Source of the DNA: Planctomycetota bacterium
GTDB taxonomy: Bacteria; Planctomycetota; UBA1135; GCA-002686595
Length of the DNA: 21,973 bases
Assembly (NCBI GenBank): GCA_029212955.1
Contig: JARGOW010000005.1
Span: forward strand, 1 to 21,973
Direction: 5' to 3'
In this document: in pieces, positions 1-7,193 of the stretch
Numbering within the stretch: the first letter of the stretch is position 1
Layout of the letters: every line of letters starts with the position of its first letter
The notes under the pieces: generated by a model
What the model saw: the letters and a program-made list of their open reading frames with translations, nothing else
What the model was told of the DNA's origin: nothing
The model's database searches: none
Translations under genes and position numbers: made by a program

Positions 1-24
1 CTTCCCGAAGCCAACCTGGAGTAG
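1..24 (+). CDS. 3' end of an upstream gene (partial)
   Basis: The first 24 bases read in one open frame as LPEANLE followed by a TAG stop, five bases before the start of the DUF1501 gene. That close spacing on the same strand suggests the tail of an upstream operon member. In Planctomycetota and relatives DUF1501 genes commonly follow a DUF1800 gene, so that is the first guess. Seven residues are too few to identify the protein, and the reading could be chance. Confidence 0.4.
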   Translation, partial: LPEANLE

Positions 25-29
25 TCCCC

Positions 30-1259
30 ATGAGTCAACCCAACTGCAATCGTCGCGCCTTTCTAAAGGCCGGTCTCGCACTCGCGGCAACACCTTGGGC
101 CAGTGCATGGGGTCAGCCGATCCTGCTGGGCAAAGATCCGAAGGTGCAAAGGACCCTCATCCTGCTCGAATTGAAGGGCGGAAACGATGGTCTATCCACG
201 ATCATCCCCGTGCGTGACCCGCTTTACAAGAAGCTCCGCAAGTCTGCGATCGTGCAGCCGAAAGACGCGATCGAGCTCGATCCGACCCACGGGTTGCACC
301 CAAATCTCAAACGATTGGCCCAACTCTTCCAGGGTGGAAACATGGGCATCGTGGAAAGTGTGGGGTTGTCCAATGGCGTACGGTCGCACTTCAAGGCCAC
401 GGATATCTGGCATAGTGGCAACCCCGAAAAAGCCGGGGCCGCACCGGGCTGGGTCGCGCAATTGGGCGATCAAGCCTGGCGTAAGCGGGGCAGCGAAGCG
501 GTCGTGCACTTTGGCGACAACCCGTTGGGCGCGCACAAGTCGGCGACGCGCAACTTTCTTTCGATTCAAAACCCGGACCACTTTGCCCTGTTGGGCAAGG
601 GCCCCGAGAACTTTGAAAAGGCCAAACCCAAAGGCAAGGCCCGCAGGACCAAAGTTCCCTCCGGACAAGCGGCTGCACTGGAGAAGATTCGAGGGATCCA
701 GGACCGAGCCCGCCACGAATCCCTGCGTATTCGAGCTGCGACGGCAGGCTATCGCTCGACGGTGGTGTATCCCCAAACCCCGTTGGGACGCAACCTCCGG
801 GACATCGCTGCGCTCATGAATGTTCCGGTGGGAGCCCCGCCCCGTGTGCTCTCCACGACCTACGGAAGCTTCGATACGCACTCCCGGCAGAAAAATGGTC
901 ACGACCGATTGATGTCCGGATTGGACGAAGCTTTGGGCGCGTTCATGGAGGATTTGGGCCGCACGCCAATCGGACGCAACGCCGTGGTTTTGGCTTACTC
1001 CGAATTTGGCCGACGCGTCCAGGAAAACGGAAGCCAAGGAACCGACCACGGGAAAGGCGGTCCGTCGTTTGTTTTCGGACACGACATCGCCGGCGGTATT
1101 TATGGTCAGCCCCCCAGTCTTTCCGAGCTCGACGACGGCGACGTGAAAATCACAACAGATTTCCGAAGCCTGTACGCGACTTTGATCGAGGACCTGTTCG
1201 ATAGCGATTCCCAGCGAATCCTGGGGGCTTCCTTCCCCAAGGTCGGATTCCTGGGATAA
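30..1259 (+). CDS. DUF1501 family protein, Tat-exported
   Basis: This is a 409-residue secreted protein of the DUF1501 family, which is related to the alkaline phosphatase/sulfatase fold; its biochemical role is not established. The N-terminus carries a twin-arginine signal (NRRAFLKAG, residues 7-15) followed by a hydrophobic stretch and small residues near 24-29, so export by Tat is likely. Family signatures seen are LKGGNDGLSTIIP (48-60), the H120-containing segment after NGVRS, FDTH (281-284), YSEFGRR (323-329) and GTDHG (337-341), where conserved Asp and His residues would bind metal in the related hydrolases. The start is fixed by the Tat motif, and a GGAG lies 8-11 bases upstream. The gene sits five bases after an upstream stop codon, as in an operon, and is followed by a strong terminator. 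Family assignment is firm; function is unknown. Confidence 0.9.
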   Translation: MSQPNCNRRAFLKAGLALAATPWASAWGQPILLGKDPKVQRTLILLELKGGNDGLSTIIPVRDPLYKKLRKSAIVQPKDAIELDPTHGLHPNLKRLAQLFQGGNMGIVESVGLSNGVRSHFKATDIWHSGNPEKAGAAPGWVAQLGDQAWRKRGSEAVVHFGDNPLGAHKSATRNFLSIQNPDHFALLGKGPENFEKAKPKGKARRTKVPSGQAAALEKIRGIQDRARHESLRIRAATAGYRSTVVYPQTPLGRNLRDIAALMNVPVGAPPRVLSTTYGSFDTHSRQKNGHDRLMSGLDEALGAFMEDLGRTPIGRNAVVLAYSEFGRRVQENGSQGTDHGKGGPSFVFGHDIAGGIYGQPPSLSELDDGDVKITTDFRSLYATLIEDLFDSDSQRILGASFPKVGFLG

Positions 1260-1278
1260 GAACTCGACGGCCCAAACC

Positions 1279-1318
1279 AAACAGGCCCCCGCCGGAGAGA
1301 TCCAGCGGGGGCCTGTTT
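1279..1318 (+). terminator. Intrinsic-type terminator after the DUF1501 gene
   Basis: A perfect 14-bp inverted repeat (AAACAGGCCCCCGC at 1279-1292 and its complement at 1305-1318) encloses a 12-base loop. The right arm ends in TTT and is followed by GTGTTT. It starts 19 bases after the DUF1501 stop codon and ends 17 bases before the end of the convergent minus-strand Nudix-like gene, so it may serve both. Confidence 0.85.
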
Positions 1319-1335
1319 GTGTTTGCCCAGCGGAC

Positions 1336-1758
1336 TTAGGCCGCCGAGAGGTCGTAGTGCAGTCGCAGAATTGCCTGGCGGTCAAACTCCAAACCCATGG
1401 TGGGGTAGGCCGTCGAGAAACCCTCCCACCGATACTCGGACCAGTTGCGTTGCAATAACTCCTGGTCGAGCTTGCCCACGCATTGGTAGCCGTAGTTCCA
1501 TTCGACCACATCTTCGTCGCCGAAATTCCAATGGCTCGGGATCTTCAGGTCCAATACCTGGCCGGGAACCATAATGCCCAAGTCCGTACGCACGTGGTGT
1601 CGAATGGCCGTCTCTAGCTTCTCACCCAAGCCCAATTCGCTCTGCAGTGGACCCCAAAGGGACTCGACTCCCTGCCTGGCTTTGAGCTGCAGGTACTGCG
1701 GCTGGGATCCAGAGCGACGGAAGAGGAAGATCTTGATGCGATGGTGGAGTTCACCCAT
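1336..1758 (-). CDS. Nudix-fold protein with degenerate Nudix box, NudB-like
   Basis: This 140-residue protein resembles small Nudix hydrolases, especially the dihydroneopterin triphosphate pyrophosphatase (NudB) type. It opens with a beta strand and FRR turn (IKIFLFRRS, 8-16), has a Trp before the box (W35) and ends with the EYRWEGF...FDRQAI pattern (108-130) typical of that branch. The Nudix box maps to residues 40-62. The GE of the box (G45, E46) and the final GI (61-62) are kept, but the R-E of the REUXEE core is replaced by H54-H55 and the metal-binding E-E by T58-D59. Hydrolysis by the usual mechanism is therefore doubtful. It could be a binding protein, a variant enzyme or a decayed copy, though the frame is intact. 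It is transcribed away from folC, also a folate gene, which fits a folate link but does not prove it. The substrate is unknown. Confidence 0.6.
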   Translation of the reverse strand: MGELHHRIKIFLFRRSGSQPQYLQLKARQGVESLWGPLQSELGLGEKLETAIRHHVRTDLGIMVPGQVLDLKIPSHWNFGDEDVVEWNYGYQCVGKLDQELLQRNWSEYRWEGFSTAYPTMGLEFDRQAILRLHYDLSAA

Positions 1759-1849
1759 GGGAGTCGTTTGGGGGTGGTGGCGGACGAAGTTGTTATCGGT
1801 ACGATTGCGCTTCGTTTCAATCCTGCCTGGAATTTGCTGGATCCCCCCG

Positions 1850-1882
1850 CCTGCAAACCCGCCCCATGGGGCTGTTTGTAGG
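1850..1882. repeat. Imperfect inverted repeat between nudix-like gene and folC
   Basis: CCTGCAAAC (1850-1858) and GTTTGTAGG (1874-1882) pair over nine positions with one G-T wobble. They enclose CCCCATGGGG, itself a palindrome. The element lies in the divergent spacer, 92 bases from the Nudix-like start and 58 from the folC start. It could be an operator or an RNA hairpin; no known site is recognised. Confidence 0.4.
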
Positions 1883-1939
1883 TTTCCCCTGACTCAGATC
1901 TGGACAATCGATCCAATTCGGGTACATGTGAGCGGACCC

Positions 1940-3223
1940 ATGGAAACCCTCGAAACCTGCCTGCAACGGCTCAACGGCCGTATCAACTGGGAGAAGCGCC
2001 TGCGCAAGGGCGCCATGCGGGTAGATCTGGCGCCCATGGTCGATCTGATGGAGCGTTTGGGCAACCCGCATCGGTCCTGGAGGGCGGTTCACGTGGCCGG
2101 TACGAAAGGCAAAGGATCCGTGGCTCGTCTGGTCGCAGCGGGCCTTATGGGTGCCGGATACTCGGTTGGGGTCTACGCCTCGCCCCATGTGGAACATATG
2201 CGGGAGCGGATTCGGATCGATTTCGACTGGGTTTCGGACGCGGCCTTAACGAAGGCTTTGGGTCGGGTCCTCGATGTGCGTGACGAAGCCGAGAAAGCGG
2301 GAACGGACGCCGCGGAAGCCACTTGGTTTGATTTGGTGACGGCTACGGGGTTCCTGTGCTTCGCCCAGGCCGGTGTGGATTGGGCAGTGGTGGAGGTGGG
2401 TCTCGGTGGCCGCTTGGATTCGACGAATGTGGTGCACGGGGAGCTCTGCGTGATCCCTTCGATCGAGTTGGAACACACGGACATATTGGGTTCCACCCAC
2501 CGCGAAATCGCCCTGGAGAAAGCCGGCATTTTGAAGGTGGGCAGTGTGCTCGCCCTCGGGGTTCCCGTGGATCCGTCCAGAGGGGTAGATGCCGATGCGG
2601 GCAGTGCGATCGCGGGGGTTGCCTTGGCCCATGGGGTTTACTGGGAAACGGTTGCCCCCGAAGGCAGCTTTGCCCAGCGGAACTTGGAATTGGCAGCAAA
2701 AGGGCTCGACTTGCTTTCCCGAAGGGGACATTTCCGCCTATCCGGTTCGCTTTTGACCCCGGCTGCGGTTCACTCCGCTCGGCTGCCGGGCCGTGCGGAA
2801 AAATGTTCCCATGGGGGCCTGACCGTGGTCCTAGATGGGGCCCATGTGCCCTCCAGTGTCCATGGAGTTTTGCAACAGTGCGGAGCGGATGGTCTGCCCG
2901 ATCGGGCGCCTCAGGTTGTATTGGGCTTGGGACAGGACAAGGATGCCCCAGGGATCCTCAAGGCGCTTTCCGGCGCGGTCGATAGGGTCCATTGCACCTC
3001 GGTAGAGGGCAGCTTGCACCGCGATCCGGTCGAGCTCGCGCACGAAGCACGCGAGTTTGATCTCGAGGCCCAAGTCCATGACCAACCCCTGGAAGCCCTC
3101 GAGGCTGCGGTTCAGGCCGCGAAACCGGACGGTTGGGTACTGGTCATCGGTTCCTTGCACCTGGTGGGAGCGGTCCGCAGCCAACTGAAATGCCCCGACC
3201 CGAGCGCCAAAAACCATGAGTAG
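1940..3223 (+). CDS. folC: Folylpolyglutamate synthase / dihydrofolate synthase
   Basis: FolC adds glutamate to dihydropteroate and/or to the tail of reduced folates in an ATP-dependent cytoplasmic reaction. The 427-residue protein has the Mur-ligase-like layout: P-loop GTKGKGS (54-60), SPHVEHMRERI (81-91), EVGLGGRLDSTN (152-163), the HTDILG segment (179-184), EKAGI (193-197), and a C-terminal ligase domain with LDGAH and GLGQDKDA motifs. Length is typical. The frame stays open far upstream to 1574, but that extension overlaps the opposite gene and has no family character. The ATG at 1940 gives the expected N-terminus, and a GTG at 1928 is a close alternative. No strong ribosome binding site is seen before either. 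The stop codon overlaps the next gene by 8 bases. Whether it is mono- or bifunctional cannot be told here, and folP is not in the window. Confidence 0.92.
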   Translation: METLETCLQRLNGRINWEKRLRKGAMRVDLAPMVDLMERLGNPHRSWRAVHVAGTKGKGSVARLVAAGLMGAGYSVGVYASPHVEHMRERIRIDFDWVSDAALTKALGRVLDVRDEAEKAGTDAAEATWFDLVTATGFLCFAQAGVDWAVVEVGLGGRLDSTNVVHGELCVIPSIELEHTDILGSTHREIALEKAGILKVGSVLALGVPVDPSRGVDADAGSAIAGVALAHGVYWETVAPEGSFAQRNLELAAKGLDLLSRRGHFRLSGSLLTPAAVHSARLPGRAEKCSHGGLTVVLDGAHVPSSVHGVLQQCGADGLPDRAPQVVLGLGQDKDAPGILKALSGAVDRVHCTSVEGSLHRDPVELAHEAREFDLEAQVHDQPLEALEAAVQAAKPDGWVLVIGSLHLVGAVRSQLKCPDPSAKNHE

Positions 3224-3725
3224 CCTCCGCACCGACATGTTCCTCACCACATCGTTCCTGATCAAAGGGAATGTGGATGGGAAGTACACACGCCTTTCGA
3301 AACTGCTGGACGAGCACGAACGATTGTTCCTGCCCCTGCGGGATGTGATCTTGGTCGACCTCAACTCCAGGGAGCGGATCCAAACGCCACAGCTTCAAAT
3401 CAATCTGAGCGAGATTCTGCTGGCGCACGAGTACCTGGACGAAGCCGGCGACGGAGCGCGTCGGGACATGGCTCGGGATCAGATCATCGACATGCAGCGT
3501 GTGCGCCTGTTTTTCACGGGGGCCTTGAATCTAGAGTTGGCAGGCGACATCCGCGCCAAGTCCTACGAAAACAGCGACAAGGCTTCGCGACGCTTTTTCG
3601 TCATGCGCAACCCGAAGGTCCGCGGCCTAAAAGACCACGGGGACGAGCACCTCAAGAAGTTGACCACGTTGAGCTATGCAATCCTGAACAAGGAACGCTT
3701 GAGCTACGTCTACGACTTCAATTAG
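3216..3725 (+). CDS. Uncharacterised conserved-looking protein, coupled to folC
   Basis: This is a 169-residue soluble protein that I do not recognise with confidence. It has no signal peptide or membrane segment. Residues 10-60 read as a compact beta-rich domain (FLIKGNVDGKYTRLSKLL, FLPLRDVILVDL). This is reminiscent of small domains of unknown function in which a strand-turn-strand leads to an FLPL(R/T)DV motif. The C-terminal two thirds is charged and probably helical, with many Arg, Lys and Asp residues. The ATG overlaps the folC stop by 8 bases (ATGAGTAG), so translation is probably coupled and the two proteins are made together. A second in-frame ATG at 3237 is an alternative start. The gene converges on rsgA with only 24 bases between stops and no visible terminator. 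Coding status is supported by length, overlap and codon-like composition; function is unknown. Confidence 0.75.
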   Translation: MSSLRTDMFLTTSFLIKGNVDGKYTRLSKLLDEHERLFLPLRDVILVDLNSRERIQTPQLQINLSEILLAHEYLDEAGDGARRDMARDQIIDMQRVRLFFTGALNLELAGDIRAKSYENSDKASRRFFVMRNPKVRGLKDHGDEHLKKLTTLSYAILNKERLSYVYDFN

Positions 3726-3749
3726 TCGGAGCGCGGCGGTGAGCTGGCC

Positions 3750-4757
3750 CTAGGCTTCCGGTTCGGCTTCGGTTTCACCGCGGATTACGTCTTCGGGGTC
3801 GTAGGCCAGGTCCGGGCGGGCTTCGTCGAGCATGTCCAGGTAGCTGGCGTAGCGCGAGTTGGCCAAGGCGCCGCTTTCGACCGCGTCGGCCACGCCGCAG
3901 ATCGGTTCGTGGTCGTGGGAGCAGTTCACGTAGTGGCAGTCTTCCAGGTGCTTTTCGAAGTCAGGGAAGAGGTCGCGGAGTTCGTTGCCGCTCACGTCGA
4001 ACAGTCGGAAGGCGCGAATACCGGGGGTGTCGATGGCGTAGCCGCCCATCTTGAGAGGATGCAAGTAGGAGTAACTCGTGGTGTGTTTGCCCTGCTTCCA
4101 GTACTTGCTGACCTTGCCTTCTTTGATGTTGAGGCCGGGTTGAATGTGATTGAGCAAGGTGGACTTACCCGCACCGGAAGGACCGTAGAAGACCGAGACT
4201 TTGTCCTTCATGCGCTCGGCGATTTGATCCAGGCCGCGTCCGTCGATAGCGCAAGAGGAGATCACCTCGATCGGAATGCGCTCATAGGTCTTGGTGATCG
4301 CTTCGGCTTCGCCGTCCTTGGCCAGGTCCAATTTATTAAGGACCAGTACCACTGGAATCTCATGCCACGTACACGCGGCCAGAATGCGGTCCGTGCGATT
4401 GGAGGAAAAACCGGGTCGCGAAAGGGACGCGATGATGAACATCTGATCCACGTTGGAAACCAGCACCTGCTCCCGGGGATCGTGGGCAGAGGCGACCCTG
4501 CCCAAATAGTTGCGCCTTGGAAGAACACGCTCCACGGGAATCGGATCGCCGTCGTACCCCACCTCCACGAAGTCGCCCACGGTGATCGGGTTCTTCTGGG
4601 CGCCACGGATTTCGAACAGGGCCCCGCGGGGAGACGCCTGCACGGTTTCGCCGTCCAGATCCACGTGAACCACTTTGGCATCCACTCGCAGGACGCGTCC
4701 GATCCGGTTCTCCCGTTCCGGCTTCGTTGCACCGACCTCCTGGGGCTCAGAGGACAT
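3750..4757 (-). CDS. rsgA: Ribosome small-subunit assembly GTPase RsgA
   Basis: RsgA (YjeQ/EngC) is a GTPase that acts late in 30S ribosomal subunit maturation. The 335-residue protein shows the family's circularly permuted order: an N-terminal OB-fold region (about 18-90), G4 NKLD (141-144), G5 SSCA (167-170), G1 P-loop GPSGAGKST (192-200), the G2 region GKHTT (223-227), G3 DTPG (243-246), and a C-terminal zinc site C274-x4-C279-x-H281-x5-C287. All key residues are present and the length is normal for the family. The ATG start places the OB fold at the expected distance. The gene is the last of three minus-strand genes (with the thiamine-binding and DUF3667 genes upstream), but a 305-base gap makes a shared transcript uncertain. 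It converges closely on the uncharacterised gene ending at 3725. Confidence 0.96.
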   Translation of the reverse strand: MSSEPQEVGATKPERENRIGRVLRVDAKVVHVDLDGETVQASPRGALFEIRGAQKNPITVGDFVEVGYDGDPIPVERVLPRRNYLGRVASAHDPREQVLVSNVDQMFIIASLSRPGFSSNRTDRILAACTWHEIPVVLVLNKLDLAKDGEAEAITKTYERIPIEVISSCAIDGRGLDQIAERMKDKVSVFYGPSGAGKSTLLNHIQPGLNIKEGKVSKYWKQGKHTTSYSYLHPLKMGGYAIDTPGIRAFRLFDVSGNELRDLFPDFEKHLEDCHYVNCSHDHEPICGVADAVESGALANSRYASYLDMLDEARPDLAYDPEDVIRGETEAEPEA

Positions 4758-5062
4758 GGGGCACGATTAGAACCGGGACGTATTGTTGGGAGGTCAGCAT
4801 AGGTGGGAGCGCGAGGGCGCTGCCCAGATGCTACGGAAAACCGGGCTCATGGCTATGCCGAACCCAGGTGAAGCCTTGGCAAATGGGGGCTTTCTGATCC
4901 ATGGGCAGGCTCGGGCCCCGGATGGAGTCACACGGGCCCCTATTCGGCTTGGCGTATCGTTTGAAAATGGACCCTGCTGCATCGATGGGGCAGTGACCGT
5001 ACCGTTGGTGGGTGGGGAGGGTCGAATGCTTCCAGAAAGGTCGGGTATTGGCCTTCCTACCC
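4758..5062. other. 305-base non-coding stretch
   Basis: This region separates rsgA from the thiamine-binding gene, both on the minus strand. Short open frames exist on both strands but lack ribosome binding sites and protein-like composition. Two GGGCCC blocks (about 4914 and 4938) could pair as a weak hairpin. No tRNA-like TTCGA loop, riboswitch or clear promoter is recognised. It must hold the rsgA promoter unless rsgA is read through from upstream. Confidence 0.6.
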
Positions 5063-5359
5063 CTAGAGAAGTCCTTGCACGGCGTCGATTTTGTCCTGGA
5101 CGGATTGCTGCTTGTCCGTGCGCGACCCCAATCGAATGGTGGTCGATATGCGGGTGACCCCTTCCGCATGCAACTCCTCATGGATGCGTTTGAGCGCGCC
5201 CATGACCACGTCGTAGTCCCCTTCGATGTTGGTGCCGTATCCATGCAGCATGGTGGGGAGCCCGGTTTCGACCAGGATGCCGTGGGCCTTGGCCACCTGC
5301 TCGCGCACGCTGGCCTGGCCGGTGAACGGAACCACGCAAATGTCAGCAATCACTTTCAT
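5063..5359 (-). CDS. MTH1187 family thiamine-binding protein (DUF77)
   Basis: This 98-residue protein matches the MTH1187/YkoF-like family (former DUF77/UPF0045), small ferredoxin-fold proteins, some of which bind thiamine or its pyrimidine part. Features seen are the N-terminal strand with a PFTG-containing loop (11-15), the LHGYGTNIEGDYDVVMGAL segment (38-56), which is the most typical part of the family, and the final R-STTIRLGSRTDK segment (about 70-82). The full length matches single-domain members, which assemble as oligomers. It probably acts in the cytoplasm, and its exact role is not established for the family. It lies 77 bases downstream of the DUF3667 gene on the same strand, so co-transcription is possible. 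No thiamine genes or TPP riboswitch are seen nearby. Confidence 0.88.
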   Translation of the reverse strand: MKVIADICVVPFTGQASVREQVAKAHGILVETGLPTMLHGYGTNIEGDYDVVMGALKRIHEELHAEGVTRISTTIRLGSRTDKQQSVQDKIDAVQGLL

Positions 5360-5436
5360 GCTCTCATTCTATCCGATCCTGGGGGCTGTGATACCAGACC
5401 CGTTCAAAGGGTTGCGCAGGTCCCTTCGTGGAGCCG

Positions 5437-6150
5437 TCACATGACAAGCAACTGAATCACGGTGAGTAGGACGGTCCATAGAATGAGGGATAGAAATGCC
5501 ACACTGAATGATCTCCACTTGACCTCTCCGAATTGCCAACCGCCCCATAGGAGGAAAACTGCGGGTAACAGGGAGGCAAATGCAGAGGCTGTGGCCGAAA
5601 AGAAGCTGACGACCATTTGCAGAAGTAGGCTGACTCCGAGGCAGTACAAGAAAAGCGCGTACCAGTCCAAGGAGGACCTGCGTACTCGAAACAGGCGACT
5701 GAGCAAGCCTGCGATGGGCGCAAAGGGAATGGCCAGCAGCATCAGCAAAAATGCCACATATTCCTGAGCCATCTTACTTAACGAGTATCTAGCCCCAGAA
5801 CCCCCCGGTTCGATGGTCGCGGCCTCACCCAACTTAATGCGGATCATGATCGTGAAAATCAACCCGATGATGACGCAGTACTTAATCGGATTGGTGTAAC
5901 TCTTGCGCTGACCATCCACCCATTCCCGTGCGGTTCTTCCAGGCGCCAGCAGAAGGCCCTTGGTGGTTCGCAGGATGGGCAGCTCCAGGTCGATGATGGA
6001 GGCAAACACGTCTCCCAAAATGCTTCTCACTTGCAGGGCCCCGACCCTGTTCGACTGCCCACACTCCTGGCAATAGCTTCCCGGAACCGGGGAGCTGCAC
6101 TGTAGGCACGTCTTGACCTGATCTGGCTCGCGTGAGGGATCTGAACTCAT
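5437..6150 (-). CDS. DUF3667-type zinc-ribbon membrane protein
   Basis: This 237-residue membrane protein has an N-terminal zinc ribbon with two CxxC pairs (C15/C18 and C27/C30, in the form CLQC...YCQECGQ). An amphipathic region follows with the DUF3667-like pattern of a Thr before LLLAPGRTAREWVDGQR (about 63-82) and a KSYTNPIKY motif. The rest is four or five hydrophobic segments, roughly at 92-107, 130-152, 163-182, 185-205 and 212-236. DUF3667 has no known biochemical function. The ATG at 6150 places the zinc ribbon at the N-terminus as expected. The gene is divergent from the RNA methyltransferase, with a 254-base spacer holding a CTGGAAC inverted repeat. The thiamine-binding gene follows on the same strand. 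Confidence 0.8.
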   Translation of the reverse strand: MSSDPSREPDQVKTCLQCSSPVPGSYCQECGQSNRVGALQVRSILGDVFASIIDLELPILRTTKGLLLAPGRTAREWVDGQRKSYTNPIKYCVIIGLIFTIMIRIKLGEAATIEPGGSGARYSLSKMAQEYVAFLLMLLAIPFAPIAGLLSRLFRVRRSSLDWYALFLYCLGVSLLLQMVVSFFSATASAFASLLPAVFLLWGGWQFGEVKWRSFSVAFLSLILWTVLLTVIQLLVM

Positions 6151-6314
6151 GGGAGTACTCTACCCGAAGGCTGGCCAATGCGTCGTCAAGCGGCTCGCTC
6201 GGGTGTTCAAGGCCCAGAGCCCCATGGCAAGGGAGCCGAGTTTTAGCAGTCGGCCTGAAGGCGCTGGAGTTGGGTTACGGCGGTGCCGCGCAGTCTTCCA
6301 GGTGAAGCAGAAGG

Positions 6315-6337
6315 CTGGAACATCCAATCCGTTCCAG
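6315..6337. repeat. CTGGAAC-N9-GTTCCAG inverted repeat, possible operator
   Basis: Perfect 7-bp arms (6315-6321 and 6331-6337) with a 9-base spacer lie in the 254-base divergent spacer between the DUF3667 gene and the RNA methyltransferase, 68 bases before the latter. It is the size and shape of a dimeric regulator's site. It does not match the CIRCE or LexA consensus. Chance is possible. Confidence 0.35.
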
Positions 6338-6392
6338 AATCTAATTGGCAAATCGAAGGAGTCCAGGGGGCGGCAGGCGGCGGCAGCAATGT

Positions 6393-6399
6393 TATAAAT
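6393..6399 (+). promoter_or_regulatory. TATAAAT, possible -10 element giving a leaderless mRNA
   Basis: TATAAAT stands out in a GC-rich stretch and ends five bases before the ATG at 6405. If it is a -10 box, transcription would start at about 6404-6406, that is, at the start codon. There is no ribosome binding site, which fits a leaderless message. A -35 element at the usual distance (about 6370-6375) is not recognisable. Confidence 0.35.
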
Positions 6400-6404
6400 C
6401 GGGT

Positions 6405-7193
6405 ATGCAAAGCCTTCCTGAGCCGATTCGCAGCCTTTCGAACACGTTGCTTCGCCGCGTGCGGGATGTGGCGGCGGGTTCTGGTGGGGCGGAAATCCTG
6501 CTTGAAGGGCGTCGGCTGATCGGCGACGCCATTTCGGCCGGGGTTCAACCCACGGAGATCTTGGTGCGAGCGGACCGGTTGGAAGAGGTGGACGCCTGGC
6601 CCGAGTTAGTGGATTGTGTGCGGCCGGTGGCTTCCAAGGTGTATGCGCGCCTGGGGTCGGTGAAGAATCCGCCGCCGGTGATGGCACTGGCTGCCAAGCC
6701 TGCGACCTTGGATTTGAAAGCCGTGTCGAGTGCAGGAGATCCCTTGGTTTTGGTTGTTGCTGGCGTATCCGATCCTGGGAACCTGGGGGCTCTCGCCCGT
6801 TCGGCGGAGGCTGCTGGGGCCACGGCCTTGGTTCAGCTGCAGGGAGGCGTGAGTCCCTGGAACCCCCGCGCCCTGCGAGGGTCCATGGGCAGCTTGCTGC
6901 GCTTGCCCGTTGTTTTGGAATCTGACGCCCAGCAGGTCATGGACGATTTGAGTTCAGCGGGATTTCGCCACATGGTTGCGGCGACCCGCGGCGGAGGGAC
7001 CCCGCAAAATAGCGATTGGAGTGGCGCGGTTGCCCTTTGGGTTTGCGCTGAAACCGGAGCTGCGCCTGCGGTTTGTGATTCCATGCAGGGGGTCACGATT
7101 TCCCTGGCTTCGCCCGTGGAGTCCTTGAATGTGACCGTGGCCACATCGCTCTTGCTCTTTGCGGCGGGCCGAGTTCAGGGCGGTGGCGCGTGA
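6405..7193 (+). CDS. SpoU/TrmH-family RNA 2'-O-methyltransferase
   Basis: This 262-residue protein is a SPOUT methyltransferase of the SpoU branch, expected to methylate a ribose 2'-OH in rRNA or tRNA using S-adenosylmethionine. Residues 1-100 form the substrate-binding domain (EGRRLIGDAI at 34-43, and a KNPPPVMAL segment at 87-95 typical of TrmH/RlmB relatives). Residues 110-260 form the knotted domain: motif 1 DPGNLGALARSAEAAG (123-138) with the conserved Arg132, and motif 3 TISLASPVESLNV (231-243). Motif 2 is unusual, VCAETGAAP (213-221) in place of the usual GNEGxG, with only the Glu (E216) kept. The ATG at 6405 is chosen over an upstream in-frame ATG at 6345 because the latter adds 20 residues of low-complexity, non-family sequence. 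The stop overlaps the rarA start by 4 bases, so the two are probably coupled. The RNA target is unknown. Confidence 0.88.
   Translation: MQSLPEPIRSLSNTLLRRVRDVAAGSGGAEILLEGRRLIGDAISAGVQPTEILVRADRLEEVDAWPELVDCVRPVASKVYARLGSVKNPPPVMALAAKPATLDLKAVSSAGDPLVLVVAGVSDPGNLGALARSAEAAGATALVQLQGGVSPWNPRALRGSMGSLLRLPVVLESDAQQVMDDLSSAGFRHMVAATRGGGTPQNSDWSGAVALWVCAETGAAPAVCDSMQGVTISLASPVESLNVTVATSLLLFAAGRVQGGGA

Noticed and set aside
192..1511. Long minus-strand open frame (439 codons) opposite the DUF1501 gene
   Set aside because: It lies antisense to a clear family gene across its whole motif region, crosses the terminator, and its protein has no domain character. GC-rich coding DNA often leaves such open antisense frames.
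1574..1939. N-terminal extension of the folC frame
   Set aside because: It overlaps the Nudix-like gene on the other strand and has no FolC similarity; the ATG at 1940 gives a normal-length enzyme.
3909..4802. Plus-strand open frame (297 codons) opposite rsgA
   Set aside because: It is antisense to all the RsgA GTPase motifs; no independent evidence of coding.
4794..4982. Small minus-strand open frame (62 codons) in the gap upstream of rsgA
   Set aside because: No ribosome binding site and low-complexity, Pro/Arg/Ser-rich composition typical of non-coding GC-rich DNA.
5399..5411. Thirteen-base match (ACCCGTTCAAAGG) with the region after rarA
   Set aside because: A few such matches are expected by chance in 22 kb, and only the copy after rarA forms a palindrome.
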